Positions 53,209 to 62,252 of a stretch of DNA of 64,000 nucleotides are shown piece by piece. A program made the position numbers and the translations under genes. Position 1 is the first letter of the stretch, and every line of letters begins with the position of its first letter. Under the pieces are notes generated by a model, which was not told the DNA's origin, did not search any database, and saw nothing but the letters and a program-made list of their open reading frames with translations. This DNA comes from Thiothrix eikelboomii (GTDB lineage Bacteria; Pseudomonadota; Gammaproteobacteria; Thiotrichales; Thiotrichaceae). The stretch covers positions 1 through 64,000 of the forward strand of contig NZ_FUYB01000009.1 in assembly GCF_900167255.1 (NCBI RefSeq), written 5' to 3'.

Positions 53209-55079
53209 TTGGCAGCACCTTTTAAGAACTGCTGCCATTCGTGTTGGACAAGTTTGGTTTGCAGATAGCCCTGTTGTTGCATGCGTTTCGCATCTAATAG
53301 CTCTTCGGCCCAGTCACGCAATTCCCCCCTTAGCCAATCGGCTAGCGGCACATTAAAACCTTGCTTGGGGCGATTGACGATGTGGGCAGGTACATATTTA
53401 TACAGCAATTGCCGGACTAACCATTTGCCTTGCCCTTGGTTAATTTTAAACTGAAGGGGTAGCCGCCAAGCCAATTCAACGACCCGATGATCTAAAAACG
53501 GTACTCGGGTTTCTAAGCTAGCGCCCATCGCAGCGCGATCTATTTTGCAGAGCATATTATCGGGAAGGATGTTTAAAGTATCAAACATCATCATCGCTGA
53601 TTCAGCCTCATGGAAATGGGGTGCTAGTTTATTTAAAGGCCAAGGAGTTGCGAGTGTAGTGGTTGTGCCGATGACTAAGGCTTCAGGATGTTGCCAAGCT
53701 TGAGATAAGCGTGGAAATAAATCGTAAACGGAGGCACTCGCCGCCAATGCCGCTGCAATTTTATGCAGCTGAGCACCGAGTTGCTCATCGGATTGCAGTA
53801 ACAGTTTGTTTAAAATTGGGGTTGGTATCTTCAGCAACAGCTGGCTGAGGCGCTGGCGAAGCTCTGACGGTAGCCAAGCGAGTTTAGACCAAATCTTTTG
53901 TGCAAATAAATAGCTACGATAACCGCCAAATAATTCATCGCCTGCATCACCGGATAAAGCAACGCTCACTTGTTGGCGAGCACAACGGCTAATGATAAAG
54001 GTGGGAATTTGTGAGGTATCTGCAAAAGGCTCATCGTAAAGTTGTGGCAGGAGGGGAATCACAGCTAAAGCTTCTTGTGCGCCGACGGTAAACTCGGTAT
54101 GGGCAGTGCCTAGGTGTTCAGCAACGGCGCGAGCGTGTTGGGCTTCATTAAAACCTGCTTGTTCAAAAGCCACCGTAAAAGTACGAATAGCTTGACTATG
54201 TTGAGCCTGCATCAGGCTAACAATTAAAGAGGAGTCAATCCCGCCGGAGAGAAAAGCACCTAAAGGTACATCAGCTTGAGCTTGTAATTGAACCGCTTGT
54301 TGCAGCTGTTGTTCAAGACAAGCTAAGGCTGTTGGCTGATCGGTAATCAGTTGTTGCTGGCTTTGTAAAGCCATTTCGAAGCTTGACCACCAAGCTTTGG
54401 CTTGAGCCTGTTTTTGAGGTAGGTGTTGAAGCTTTAACTCTAATAAGCAGCCCGCTTCTAGCTTATAAATGCCCTGATAAATACTGGCTGGGCTGGTGAC
54501 ATAGGCGCATTGCAAATAGCTAGCTAAAACCGTGCGATCAAGTTCTGCCTCGAAGGTGGGAAGCTGGCGTAAAGCTTTCAGCTCAGAAGCAAAGGCAAAT
54601 TGTGCGCCGATCCAACCATAATATAAGGGCTTTTCGCCCATACGATCCCGCATGAGGGTGAGCAGGCGTTCATGCTTGTCCCATAAGGCAATGGCAAACA
54701 TCCCCACGGTTTTTTGGAGAGTCGCTTCGATACCCCAGTGAGCGAAACCAGCCAAGAGGGTTTCAGTATCCGAATGTCCCCGCCATTGTGGGCTAACGCC
54801 ACTGCGCTCTAGCTTTTTACGTAAGGCGTGGTGATTATAAATTTCACCATTAAATACACAAAGATAGCGGCCATCAGCAGAACGCATGGGTTGTTGTCCG
54901 GCGGTGGATAAATCAACAATGGCTAAACGTCGATGACCTAAAGCTATTTGCGCCTCAGCATCTAGCCATAAACCTTGGGCATCAGGACCCCGATGTTGGA
55001 GAGCTGCTGTCATGTGCTCGAGGGTTTGTGCGGGTTGGTTTAAATGAGTAAATCCCAAAAATCCCGCAATGCCACACAT
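53124..55079 (-). CDS. Asparagine synthase-like amidotransferase (exosortase-A-system type)
   Basis: The 651-residue protein has a class II glutamine amidotransferase domain with the catalytic cysteine at MCGIAGFLGF. An ATP-dependent synthetase domain with the PP-loop LGAFLSGGIDSSLIVSLM follows. AsnB makes asparagine from aspartate, glutamine and ATP, but copies in polysaccharide loci are thought to amidate sugar acids or peptide parts. The length and setting fit the amidotransferase commonly found beside exosortase A. GAGG lies upstream of the ATG. About 15 C-terminal residues lie in the overlap with the convergent glycosyltransferase. Confidence 0.88.
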   Translation of the reverse strand: MCGIAGFLGFTHLNQPAQTLEHMTAALQHRGPDAQGLWLDAEAQIALGHRRLAIVDLSTAGQQPMRSADGRYLCVFNGEIYNHHALRKKLERSGVSPQWRGHSDTETLLAGFAHWGIEATLQKTVGMFAIALWDKHERLLTLMRDRMGEKPLYYGWIGAQFAFASELKALRQLPTFEAELDRTVLASYLQCAYVTSPASIYQGIYKLEAGCLLELKLQHLPQKQAQAKAWWSSFEMALQSQQQLITDQPTALACLEQQLQQAVQLQAQADVPLGAFLSGGIDSSLIVSLMQAQHSQAIRTFTVAFEQAGFNEAQHARAVAEHLGTAHTEFTVGAQEALAVIPLLPQLYDEPFADTSQIPTFIISRCARQQVSVALSGDAGDELFGGYRSYLFAQKIWSKLAWLPSELRQRLSQLLLKIPTPILNKLLLQSDEQLGAQLHKIAAALAASASVYDLFPRLSQAWQHPEALVIGTTTTLATPWPLNKLAPHFHEAESAMMMFDTLNILPDNMLCKIDRAAMGASLETRVPFLDHRVVELAWRLPLQFKINQGQGKWLVRQLLYKYVPAHIVNRPKQGFNVPLADWLRGELRDWAEELLDAKRMQQQGYLQTKLVQHEWQQFLKGAANQQRLWCILMFQAWLASQAAITSVNTAK

Positions 55080-55121
55080 GTTTTGACCTCATTGATAGTT
55101 TTAGTTATAGGTAGTTGTAGT

Positions 55122-55925
55122 TTAGTGGTAATACTGAGCTTGAAACGAAGTAAATGGATAATCAGTCAATAGTTTATGCAATTTATTGACCATCCCCGAA
55201 CGTCCGGCAAACTGATGCACCGCCCAAGCTTTAGAAATACCGGCGGGTTTGGCAACCTCCTGATACTCTTGGATATCTAGCTCATAGGGATGCATATAAA
55301 ATACACCTGAGGTTTTATTAAGTTGACGTGCGAGCCAGCGATTTAAGGCATAAGGATAAATACGAAAATAACCGCCACCCATCACGGGTAAGGATTTGCC
55401 TAATACTGTGCAAGTTGAGAGGGGATAGGTATCTAAGCCTCGTGCACGAATTTGCGCTAAGATTGAATCATCAGCAAAACCATAAACTTTGCGGACTTGC
55501 GCTAACATAATCGACGAGTCATAACGTAGTCCAAAGGCTTGTAAAGTGTCGCAATACCAAGGCAAGATTTCAGTGCGTACTGAAAAAGTGGGTGCGCGGA
55601 AACCTAATACTTTTTGCCCTGTTAAATCTTCTAGCTTATAAACTGAGCGCTCCAGTTCATCTTTAAATTGTGCGGGTGTCAGGGTATACAGCGGTCGATG
55701 ACTATAAGCATGACTGGCTAATTCATGGCCTTGTGCGGCAATGGCAGTGATTAATTCGGGAAAGCGCTCTGCTACCATGCCTTGTACAAAGAAGGTTGCT
55801 TGGACTTGATGCTCAGCCAAAATAGCTAAGAGCTGCAAGGTATTGTTGAGTACCCGTTGAGAAATGGGTCGGTCAAAATCCAACACCGACTGTTGCCAAT
55901 CCTCAATATCAGCACTGAAAATCAT
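55122..55925 (-). CDS. Polysaccharide deacetylase, XrtA-associated type (DUF3473)
   Basis: The 267-residue protein has the NodB fold: MIFSADIEDWQ with the catalytic Asp, ATFFVQGMVAERFPEL, the zinc motif HELASHAYSHRPLY, LGFRAPTFSV and GGGYFRIYP, and FYMHPYELD near the end. This pattern is typical of the deacetylases found with exosortase A systems. It removes acetyl groups from amino sugars, probably in the periplasm or on lipid-linked units, yet no signal peptide is visible. The ATG at 55925 overlaps the upstream stop as ATGA. Confidence 0.87.
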   Translation of the reverse strand: MIFSADIEDWQQSVLDFDRPISQRVLNNTLQLLAILAEHQVQATFFVQGMVAERFPELITAIAAQGHELASHAYSHRPLYTLTPAQFKDELERSVYKLEDLTGQKVLGFRAPTFSVRTEILPWYCDTLQAFGLRYDSSIMLAQVRKVYGFADDSILAQIRARGLDTYPLSTCTVLGKSLPVMGGGYFRIYPYALNRWLARQLNKTSGVFYMHPYELDIQEYQEVAKPAGISKAWAVHQFAGRSGMVNKLHKLLTDYPFTSFQAQYYH

Positions 55926-57076
55926 CGTGAAATTTCCCAACTAGTTTCAAATGTGGCTAAGCCTTGACGCTGTGCATGACACGCTAAATAAATATTCGCT
56001 AAACGTTCCAAAACTTGCTGGGCGGTAAAGTTCGCCAGCACATGTTCACGGGCAGCCAACCCCATTTGTATCCGCTCGTGGGGATGCTCCATGAGCCATT
56101 GCATTTTAGCCGCTAAAATTTGGGGTGCGGCCAAGGGGACAATAAAGCCCGTCTGTTGATCTTTAACCGCTTCTCGGCTGCCTTTAACATCGGTACAAAT
56201 CACCGGTTTAGCACAAGCCATTGGTTCTAGTAGTGCACGGGGTAAGCCTTCACCTAATGACGTGAGTAGACCTACATCAAGCTCTTGATAAAAACTCGCC
56301 ATATCCGTGCTATAGGCACGCATTTCGATCCATGCTTGCAGTTGATGTGCAGCAATTTTGGCCGAGAGTTCGGTTTGCAGCTCGCCCTGACCAATCAACA
56401 AAACTTTGAAATTAGGATTCAGCAGACGCAGATGTTTAACTGCATCTAACAGCAATTGATGATTTTTGATCGGTTCAAAGCGTGCCACCATACCAAAAAT
56501 GGTTGTATGCTCCGACCCAAGACGGGGTTGTACTTGAAAATAGTCGGTATCAATGCCATTCCCTAAATAGACCATTTGTGCTTCATCAAGCAAGCGATAG
56601 CGGCGCGCCAGTTGCATATCTTCATGGCCTTGAAATAAGGCAAGGTGAACCGTCCTTTTTAATAAGCGCTCAATGGCCAGATAAGTGTATTTACCTAAAG
56701 TGCTGGTATTATGAGACAAACTATAACCATGACTTTGATAAATCCAGATCGGTTTGCGCATAAATACCGCTAAACAACGGCCAATCAAACTCGGTACACC
56801 AAAATGGAGGTGCACAACATCATAATCAGTTTGGGCTAAAACGGTTTTTAAATTAAGTAAGGATTGTAATAAGCGCCAAGGTTTGAGACTGCGGTGCAAA
56901 TCAGTAATAACCACTTTCATGCCTTGCTGACGCATGAGTTCAACTTCTTTACCCGCACTACATAAAATATCAATTTTTAGTTGCTGGGGGTAACGCTCAT
57001 TTAAAACTTGCGCACGTTTAAACACTAAGGCATAAGCCGGACTACTGGCGGTGCAGACTTCGAGTATTTTGACCAT
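55922..57076 (-). CDS. Glycosyltransferase family 4 protein
   Basis: The 384-residue GT-B transferase opens with KILEVCTASSPAYALVFKRA. It has VVHLHFGVPSLIGR, then MVARFEPIKNHQLLLDAV at the start of the donor domain and SLGEGLPRALLEPMACAKPVI as the nucleotide-sugar motif. It starts 2 bases after the FemAB gene stop and overlaps the deacetylase start. It is distinct from the three plus-strand transferases of the locus. Confidence 0.9.
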   Translation of the reverse strand: MVKILEVCTASSPAYALVFKRAQVLNERYPQQLKIDILCSAGKEVELMRQQGMKVVITDLHRSLKPWRLLQSLLNLKTVLAQTDYDVVHLHFGVPSLIGRCLAVFMRKPIWIYQSHGYSLSHNTSTLGKYTYLAIERLLKRTVHLALFQGHEDMQLARRYRLLDEAQMVYLGNGIDTDYFQVQPRLGSEHTTIFGMVARFEPIKNHQLLLDAVKHLRLLNPNFKVLLIGQGELQTELSAKIAAHQLQAWIEMRAYSTDMASFYQELDVGLLTSLGEGLPRALLEPMACAKPVICTDVKGSREAVKDQQTGFIVPLAAPQILAAKMQWLMEHPHERIQMGLAAREHVLANFTAQQVLERLANIYLACHAQRQGLATFETSWEISR

Positions 57077-57078
57077 TT

Positions 57079-58110
57079 TTAGTAAAACTTATGTAGTAAA
57101 TGACGGGAAAGGGTATTCATAACAAAAGGCGGGCTGTTACGAATAAGCCAAGATGCACTGCTATAAACAGGTGAGCGTGAGGATTTCGCTTTAGGAATCG
57201 GTAATTCATAATAATGAATCGGCCGGGTGTAATCGGCTAAACGCAGCTTGAAATCATAGGCATGGCTAGCGACGGATGAACGCCCTAAATTGTAATAAGG
57301 CTTACCCGTTTGCTCACAGTATTCAATAATTGACCAGAGCATCGTCAAAAACACATTTTCTTTTTTATAAGCGGGGTCTAACCCCATCCAAGCTCCATAC
57401 AGCTCGTCTTTAGAGCTAAAGGCGAGAGCCGCGACTACTGGGGTCTCAGCAAAATAGCCTACAAATAAAGACATTGAAGCTTGATAGTGATGGTGAAGCT
57501 CAGCAAAGAAACGCCAGCTGTGCGGTAGGCTGCCTACTTCATGCATCTGTTTGAGGTAGAGCGCATAAAAGGCTTGGAGTAGTTCTAAATCATTCCCAAT
57601 TCTGAAATGAAAACCTTGCTTAAAAGCCAGCCGAATATTACGTCGAGTTGATTTAGAAAAATCTTTTAAACGTTGATCACAGGTTTTACTGAGGTCAACA
57701 ATCAATTCGACTTTATCAGAATGATCAATTGCACAAGGAAGGCTCTGTGTTGTTCGCCAGTCTAGGCGTTGTGCCTTAAGGTTTAATGCGGGTAATTGCG
57801 CTAAGAGTTCGCTGACTAAAGCTGAGTATTCAAGACCCGTTGGCGTATTGATTTCACCGGTTTTATCAAAGCCAGCACCTATAATCAGGGTATTAGCACC
57901 TAAGCCGAGTGCAGTATTTTTCAGAAAAGCAGGAATGCTAATCATTTGATCGTGAAACGCTAATTCAAGATCAATAGCTTGCAGTTTGTACTCTCTGGCT
58001 AAGGCTAATCTGAAGGCTGGACGTGTAAATACTTTTTCATTTAATTCATTTAAGCCTAAGTCTGAGCTTGGTTCTGCTGAGTTATTTAATTCTTTAATTC
58101 GGATAGCCAT
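57079..58110 (-). CDS. FemAB-family acyltransferase, PEP-CTERM/XrtA-associated type
   Basis: The 343-residue protein consists of two GNAT-like halves. LVDLSKTCDQRLKDFSKSTR followed by RNIRLAFKQGFHFRIG is the FemAB hallmark, and GSLPHSWRFFAELHHHYQ plus ELYGAWMGLDPAYKKENVFL marks the XrtA-associated branch. Members occur beside exosortase A and polysaccharide genes, and their acyl or aminoacyl product is unknown. It is the first gene of the minus-strand block, divergent from the chain-length kinase gene with a 220-base spacer that must hold both promoters. Confidence 0.85.
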   Translation of the reverse strand: MAIRIKELNNSAEPSSDLGLNELNEKVFTRPAFRLALAREYKLQAIDLELAFHDQMISIPAFLKNTALGLGANTLIIGAGFDKTGEINTPTGLEYSALVSELLAQLPALNLKAQRLDWRTTQSLPCAIDHSDKVELIVDLSKTCDQRLKDFSKSTRRNIRLAFKQGFHFRIGNDLELLQAFYALYLKQMHEVGSLPHSWRFFAELHHHYQASMSLFVGYFAETPVVAALAFSSKDELYGAWMGLDPAYKKENVFLTMLWSIIEYCEQTGKPYYNLGRSSVASHAYDFKLRLADYTRPIHYYELPIPKAKSSRSPVYSSASWLIRNSPPFVMNTLSRHLLHKFY

Positions 58111-58330
58111 CGGCGGGGTACTCGATTTGCTAGTTAGTTCGCTAGAGTATTGATCAGTTACGGGTGTTTAGCCTGTGCTGACTGGATAAGAGGGCAAAGT
58201 TTTTAGGCAAAAGGAATAAGCGCGACTTGACTATCGACTAGCCGCTTATCTAAAAAAACGTTGCGGTATGCAGTTAGGCTTTTGCATATAGAAAAATGTT
58301 ATACGAGGATAGCATCAGATATTTTACCTA
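58111..58330. promoter_or_regulatory. Divergent intergenic region of the polysaccharide locus
   Basis: The 220 bases lie between the divergent FemAB gene and the chain-length kinase gene, so promoters for both blocks must be here. TTGACT at 58227-58232 is a possible -35 element for the plus strand, but no good -10 box lies 16-18 bases downstream. No JUMPstart-like or RpoN-type sequence was seen. Individual sites cannot be assigned. Confidence 0.35.
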
Positions 58331-60673
58331 ATGGCTGATAAGATTATGTTGACCGTCTCTGAGCAAGTTCCAGCTGTCGCAAGCCCGAGCATTCCTGTGA
58401 TCCTGCCCTCCCCAGAGTTTATGTCTGCGCTAGGGACTAAGCAGCAGGCTGCTGCCACCGGCCTACTCAGTTTAGAGCAGTTATGGCGGCGGTTATGGCG
58501 GCAAAAATGGTTGTTTCTAACCATTTTAGGCTTAGTGCTCTTAGCGACTATGCTCATTACGGCTATGATCAAGCCTGAATATCGGGCGAGTGCGACGCTT
58601 CAAATTGATAAGCAAGGTGCGCAAGTGGTTGATTTTGGGAGTGTAAGACAAGTTAGCCCAGACATGGGTGAAGGTGATATGTTCTTTCGTACCCAATATG
58701 AACAGCTGAAAAGCCGCCAGCTCGCTGAGCAAGTGATTAATGAATTAGACTTAGATCCGCGCTTATTTGAACTTAAAGAGCAGCCTACACCTTTTTCTGA
58801 AATAGTAGCCGATGCCAAAAAAACCCTAGTTGACCTTAAAGATCAACTAACTAACCTGTTACCAGCCAACTTAAAACCTGCAAAGCCAAGTTCGCCAGCA
58901 ATTCAAGGTGACAATATAGATGCTTTTCTGAAAAATCTTTATGTCGAACCGATTGAAAAGGCTCATTTAGTTAAAGTTTATTATGAAAGCCCTGATCCAG
59001 TATTATCTGCAGAAATTGTTAATAAATTAATTGATTTGTATATCAAAAATTCGATCAGTACTAGTAGCCAAACTGATATTTATGCACAAGCTTTCTTAGA
59101 TCGAGAGTTAGAAAAAGCACGTGAGCGCTTGACTAATAGTGAGAATGAATTGGTCAGCTATGCGCGGGATAATCAAATTCTGGAAGTCAACAATAGCCAA
59201 GCGACTCAAGAGCAAAAGCTGAATGAGTTGAATAGTGCTTTAGCGACTGCCGAGCGGCGTCGGATTGAGGCGGAAAGCCAATTAGGCCAAGCCCGCAAGC
59301 ATGGTAATGTGGTAGGCGTTTTAACAAATCCAGTCGTCGAGTCTCTAAAGCGACAAATCGTTGATTTAGAAGGACAGTATCAAAATCAATCTAAAGTTTT
59401 CAAGCCAGCCTATCCAGAAATGCAGCAGTTGGCTCAGCAAATTACGGCGGTTAAAGCTAAATTAGCCACTGAAGTGGCTAATTTAAAACAATCTTTAGAG
59501 GCTGAATTCACAGCGTCTAAGCGCCTTGAAGGGCAGGTACGTTCTGAGCTGGCTAATTATAAAGGCGAGTTAGTAAATTTGCGTGATCGTAGTGTTGAAT
59601 ACAATGCCCTAAAGCGCGAAGTAGAAACCAGTCGTAAGCTTTATGACGATCTTTTAAAGCGTATGAGTGAAGTGAATGTCGCTGCAGGTGCAAATAAAGC
59701 CACTAATATTCGGATTATTGATGCAGCTAAACCACCGGCTGAGCCGTTTAGACCGAATAAAGCGATCAATTTAATAGTGGGGTTAATCACGGGTTTGATT
59801 TTGGCGACTGGCTTGGCATTACTGCGCGAAACCTTGCGTCGCTCGCTAACCTCTGGTGATGAGTTACAAATGGTAAGCGGTTTGCCTGTGCTGGGGACGA
59901 TCCCGCATGTCCGCCGGATGAGTGAGCAAGATCTGGCAATGGTTACAATGCGTAATCCTCATTCACCCGCCGCTGAAGCCTATCGGATTGCTGCAACCAA
60001 TATTCGTTTTGCCTTACAAGCGGGCAAGCCTAGTATTATTGTATTGACGAGTGTTAACCCTTCAGAAGGTAAGTCGACCTCATCGGTGAATTTAGCTTTA
60101 AGTCATGCACAAATGGGGGCAAAAGTTTTGCTGATTGATGCTGATTTACGCCGTCCAACTGTGCATTTGAAAATGGGAATAAATAATACCCGTGGTTTAA
60201 GTGATTATGTGGAGGGCCGGGCTGAATTGGTTCAAGTGACCCAGCAAATACCGAATATGAAAAATGCGTATGTGATTACCGCAGGGCCGTTTCGTGTTGA
60301 TCCAAGCAGTGTATTGGCAAGTACGAAAATGCGTCAATTATTAGAGATGGCTCGCAACCATTTTGATATTACTATTATTGATGGGCCACCTGTCACGGGT
60401 TTCGCTGATGCCTTAATACTGGCTGCGCAAGCAGATAATACTTTATTAGTCACTGATGAAAAAAATATGGATCGCAAGCAAGTCTTGAGCGCGATTCAGC
60501 AATTACAACGTGTCAAGCCTAGTATGGGCGGATTCTTAGTCGTCAATGCAAGGCACGGCGTAACCGATGCACGTTATTATGATCGTTACAATCAAGGAAT
60601 CACCCATGCCCCGACTTATGACCCGTCAACTGGCACGGGTGGTTTGAATTTAACTAAGGAAAAAGCCGCGTAA
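58331..60673 (+). CDS. Wzc/GumC-type polysaccharide co-polymerase with BY-kinase domain
   Basis: The 780-residue inner-membrane protein controls chain length and assembly of exopolysaccharide. The first membrane helix is at about 65-83. A long periplasmic Wzz/coiled-coil region follows (LTNSENELVSYARDNQ, QSLEAEFTASKRLEGQ), then the second helix at about 475-495 behind the Pro-rich PPAEPFRPNKA motif. The cytoplasmic kinase has Walker A SVNPSEGKSTS (about 575), Walker A' VLLIDADLRRPT and Walker B ITIIDGPP. The C-terminal tail has a few tyrosines (YYDRYN, TYDPS), a modest cluster for autophosphorylation. No Wza exporter gene follows. Confidence 0.9.
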   Translation: MADKIMLTVSEQVPAVASPSIPVILPSPEFMSALGTKQQAAATGLLSLEQLWRRLWRQKWLFLTILGLVLLATMLITAMIKPEYRASATLQIDKQGAQVVDFGSVRQVSPDMGEGDMFFRTQYEQLKSRQLAEQVINELDLDPRLFELKEQPTPFSEIVADAKKTLVDLKDQLTNLLPANLKPAKPSSPAIQGDNIDAFLKNLYVEPIEKAHLVKVYYESPDPVLSAEIVNKLIDLYIKNSISTSSQTDIYAQAFLDRELEKARERLTNSENELVSYARDNQILEVNNSQATQEQKLNELNSALATAERRRIEAESQLGQARKHGNVVGVLTNPVVESLKRQIVDLEGQYQNQSKVFKPAYPEMQQLAQQITAVKAKLATEVANLKQSLEAEFTASKRLEGQVRSELANYKGELVNLRDRSVEYNALKREVETSRKLYDDLLKRMSEVNVAAGANKATNIRIIDAAKPPAEPFRPNKAINLIVGLITGLILATGLALLRETLRRSLTSGDELQMVSGLPVLGTIPHVRRMSEQDLAMVTMRNPHSPAAEAYRIAATNIRFALQAGKPSIIVLTSVNPSEGKSTSSVNLALSHAQMGAKVLLIDADLRRPTVHLKMGINNTRGLSDYVEGRAELVQVTQQIPNMKNAYVITAGPFRVDPSSVLASTKMRQLLEMARNHFDITIIDGPPVTGFADALILAAQADNTLLVTDEKNMDRKQVLSAIQQLQRVKPSMGGFLVVNARHGVTDARYYDRYNQGITHAPTYDPSTGTGGLNLTKEKAA

Positions 60674-60693
60674 GTACACTTAAACTGGCTAGC

Positions 60694-60735
60694 ACCCTAA
60701 ACACCCCTAAACATATTTAGTTTAGGGGTGAGGGT
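60694..60735. terminator. Terminator-like hairpin between convergent genes
   Basis: CACCCCTAAAC pairs perfectly with GTTTAGGGGTG around a seven-base loop, extended by ACCCT/AGGGT across a three-base bulge. TTTTAA follows on the plus strand. It lies between the chain-length kinase gene and gltD, so it could end both transcripts. Confidence 0.7.
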
Positions 60736-60741
60736 TTTAAA

Positions 60742-62232
60742 CTAAGGCAGCGTGGTTTCACCCATTAAGAAACGATCACATTCACGTGCTGCTTGACGAC
60801 CTTCATTGATTGCCCAAACGACTAAACTTTGCCCACGGCGCATGTCACCCGCTGCAAAAATGCCAGGAACACTAGTCGCATACTGACCATAAGCCGCTTG
60901 CACATTACCCCGTGGGTCAGTAGCAACTTGGCTACTCTCAATCAAAGCTTTTTCAGGACCTGTAAAGCCCATTGCTAGCAGGATTAGTTGTGCGGGTAAA
61001 ACTCGCTCACTACCGGGTATTTCTACTAAATTCATCCGGCCATCAGCAGTTTTTTCCCATTGCACGCCGATAGTGTGAATTTCCTGAACTTTACCCTCAG
61101 CATCGCCTACGAATTTTTTAGTCGAGACTAGATAATGACGTGGGTCTGCACCGAATAAAGCAGCGGCCTCTTCTTGACCATAATCGACTCTGAAAATTAA
61201 TGGCCACTCGGGCCAAGGATTGCTAGGTGCACGTTGATCAGGCGCACGCGGCATAATCTCTAGCTGAGTCACCGATTTGCAGCCGTGGCGCAAGGAGGTG
61301 CCTACACAGTCAGTACCCGTATCGCCGCCACCGATGACGATGACATGCTTATCTTTAGCGGAAATATAATTACCATCCGCATGCTTGGAATCTAATAAGC
61401 TTTTGGTGTTCGCGGTTAGAAATTCCATAGCAAAATGGACGCCTTTTAACTCACGCCCAGGTACCGGTAAATCCCGTGCTTGAGTTGCCCCTGCGCAGAG
61501 TACCACCGCATCAAAGTTCTTGCGTAACTCAGCGGCAGAAATATCTTTGCCAATCTGCACGCCCGTGACAAATTGAATGCCTTCAGCCGCCATCAAATCA
61601 ACACGCCGCTGAACGACTTCTGTTTTGTCCAACTTCATATTGGGAATGCCGTACATGAGTAAACCGCCAATCCGATCGGCACGCTCATAAACGGTCACTT
61701 CATGTCCGACTTTATTGAGTTGATCTGCACAGGCTAGGCCGGCAGGGCCAGAGCCGACCACGGCCACTTTTTTACCTGTCCGCTCAGTGGGTGGCTCGAC
61801 TTGTACCCAGCCTTCAGCAAAGGCTTTATCAATGATACTGACTTCATTGAGTTTGATCGTAACAGGGTTTTCATTGAGGCCTAAAGTGCAGGCACCTTCA
61901 CAAGGCGCAGGGCAGACCCGACCTGTGAACTCTGGGAAATTATTGGTCATGCGTAGCCGCTCATAGGCTTCACGCCATAAGCCGCGATAAATCATGTCAT
62001 TCCATTCAGGAATCAGATTATTTACAGGGCAGCCACTCGCTCCCCCCGGTAATATTTTTCCAGTTTGGCAAAAGGGGATGCCGCATTCCATGCAGCGCGC
62101 CCCTTGACGTTGACTTTCAGCTTCGCTATGGAAATGGAGATGAAATTCACCCCAATCTTTAATCCGTTCCAAAGGCGAACGATCAGCTGGCAGTTCACGC
62201 TCGTATTCGATAAATCCAGTTGGTTTACCCAT
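60742..62232 (-). CDS. gltD: Glutamate synthase small subunit
   Basis: GltD is the 496-residue electron-input subunit of NADPH glutamate synthase. The N-terminal Fe-S cysteines are in [11 protein letters not shown] and in [12 protein letters not shown]. The FAD motif is [15 protein letters not shown] and the NADPH motif is [11 protein letters not shown]. It ends in [19 protein letters not shown], typical for closing the FAD site. It follows gltB by 20 bases with GGGAGA as ribosome site. The enzyme makes glutamate from 2-oxoglutarate and glutamine. Confidence 0.97.
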   Translation of the reverse strand: MGKPTGFIEYERELPADRSPLERIKDWGEFHLHFHSEAESQRQGARCMECGIPFCQTGKILPGGASGCPVNNLIPEWNDMIYRGLWREAYERLRMTNNFPEFTGRVCPAPCEGACTLGLNENPVTIKLNEVSIIDKAFAEGWVQVEPPTERTGKKVAVVGSGPAGLACADQLNKVGHEVTVYERADRIGGLLMYGIPNMKLDKTEVVQRRVDLMAAEGIQFVTGVQIGKDISAAELRKNFDAVVLCAGATQARDLPVPGRELKGVHFAMEFLTANTKSLLDSKHADGNYISAKDKHVIVIGGGDTGTDCVGTSLRHGCKSVTQLEIMPRAPDQRAPSNPWPEWPLIFRVDYGQEEAAALFGADPRHYLVSTKKFVGDAEGKVQEIHTIGVQWEKTADGRMNLVEIPGSERVLPAQLILLAMGFTGPEKALIESSQVATDPRGNVQAAYGQYATSVPGIFAAGDMRRGQSLVVWAINEGRQAARECDRFLMGETTLP

Positions 62233-62252
62233 TCTTTTTGCAATCTCCCTGC

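Noticed and set aside
58227-58255. Sigma-70 promoter for the chain-length kinase gene
   Set aside because: TTGACT is a good -35 box, but the sequence 17 bases on (CTAAAA) is a poor -10 box.
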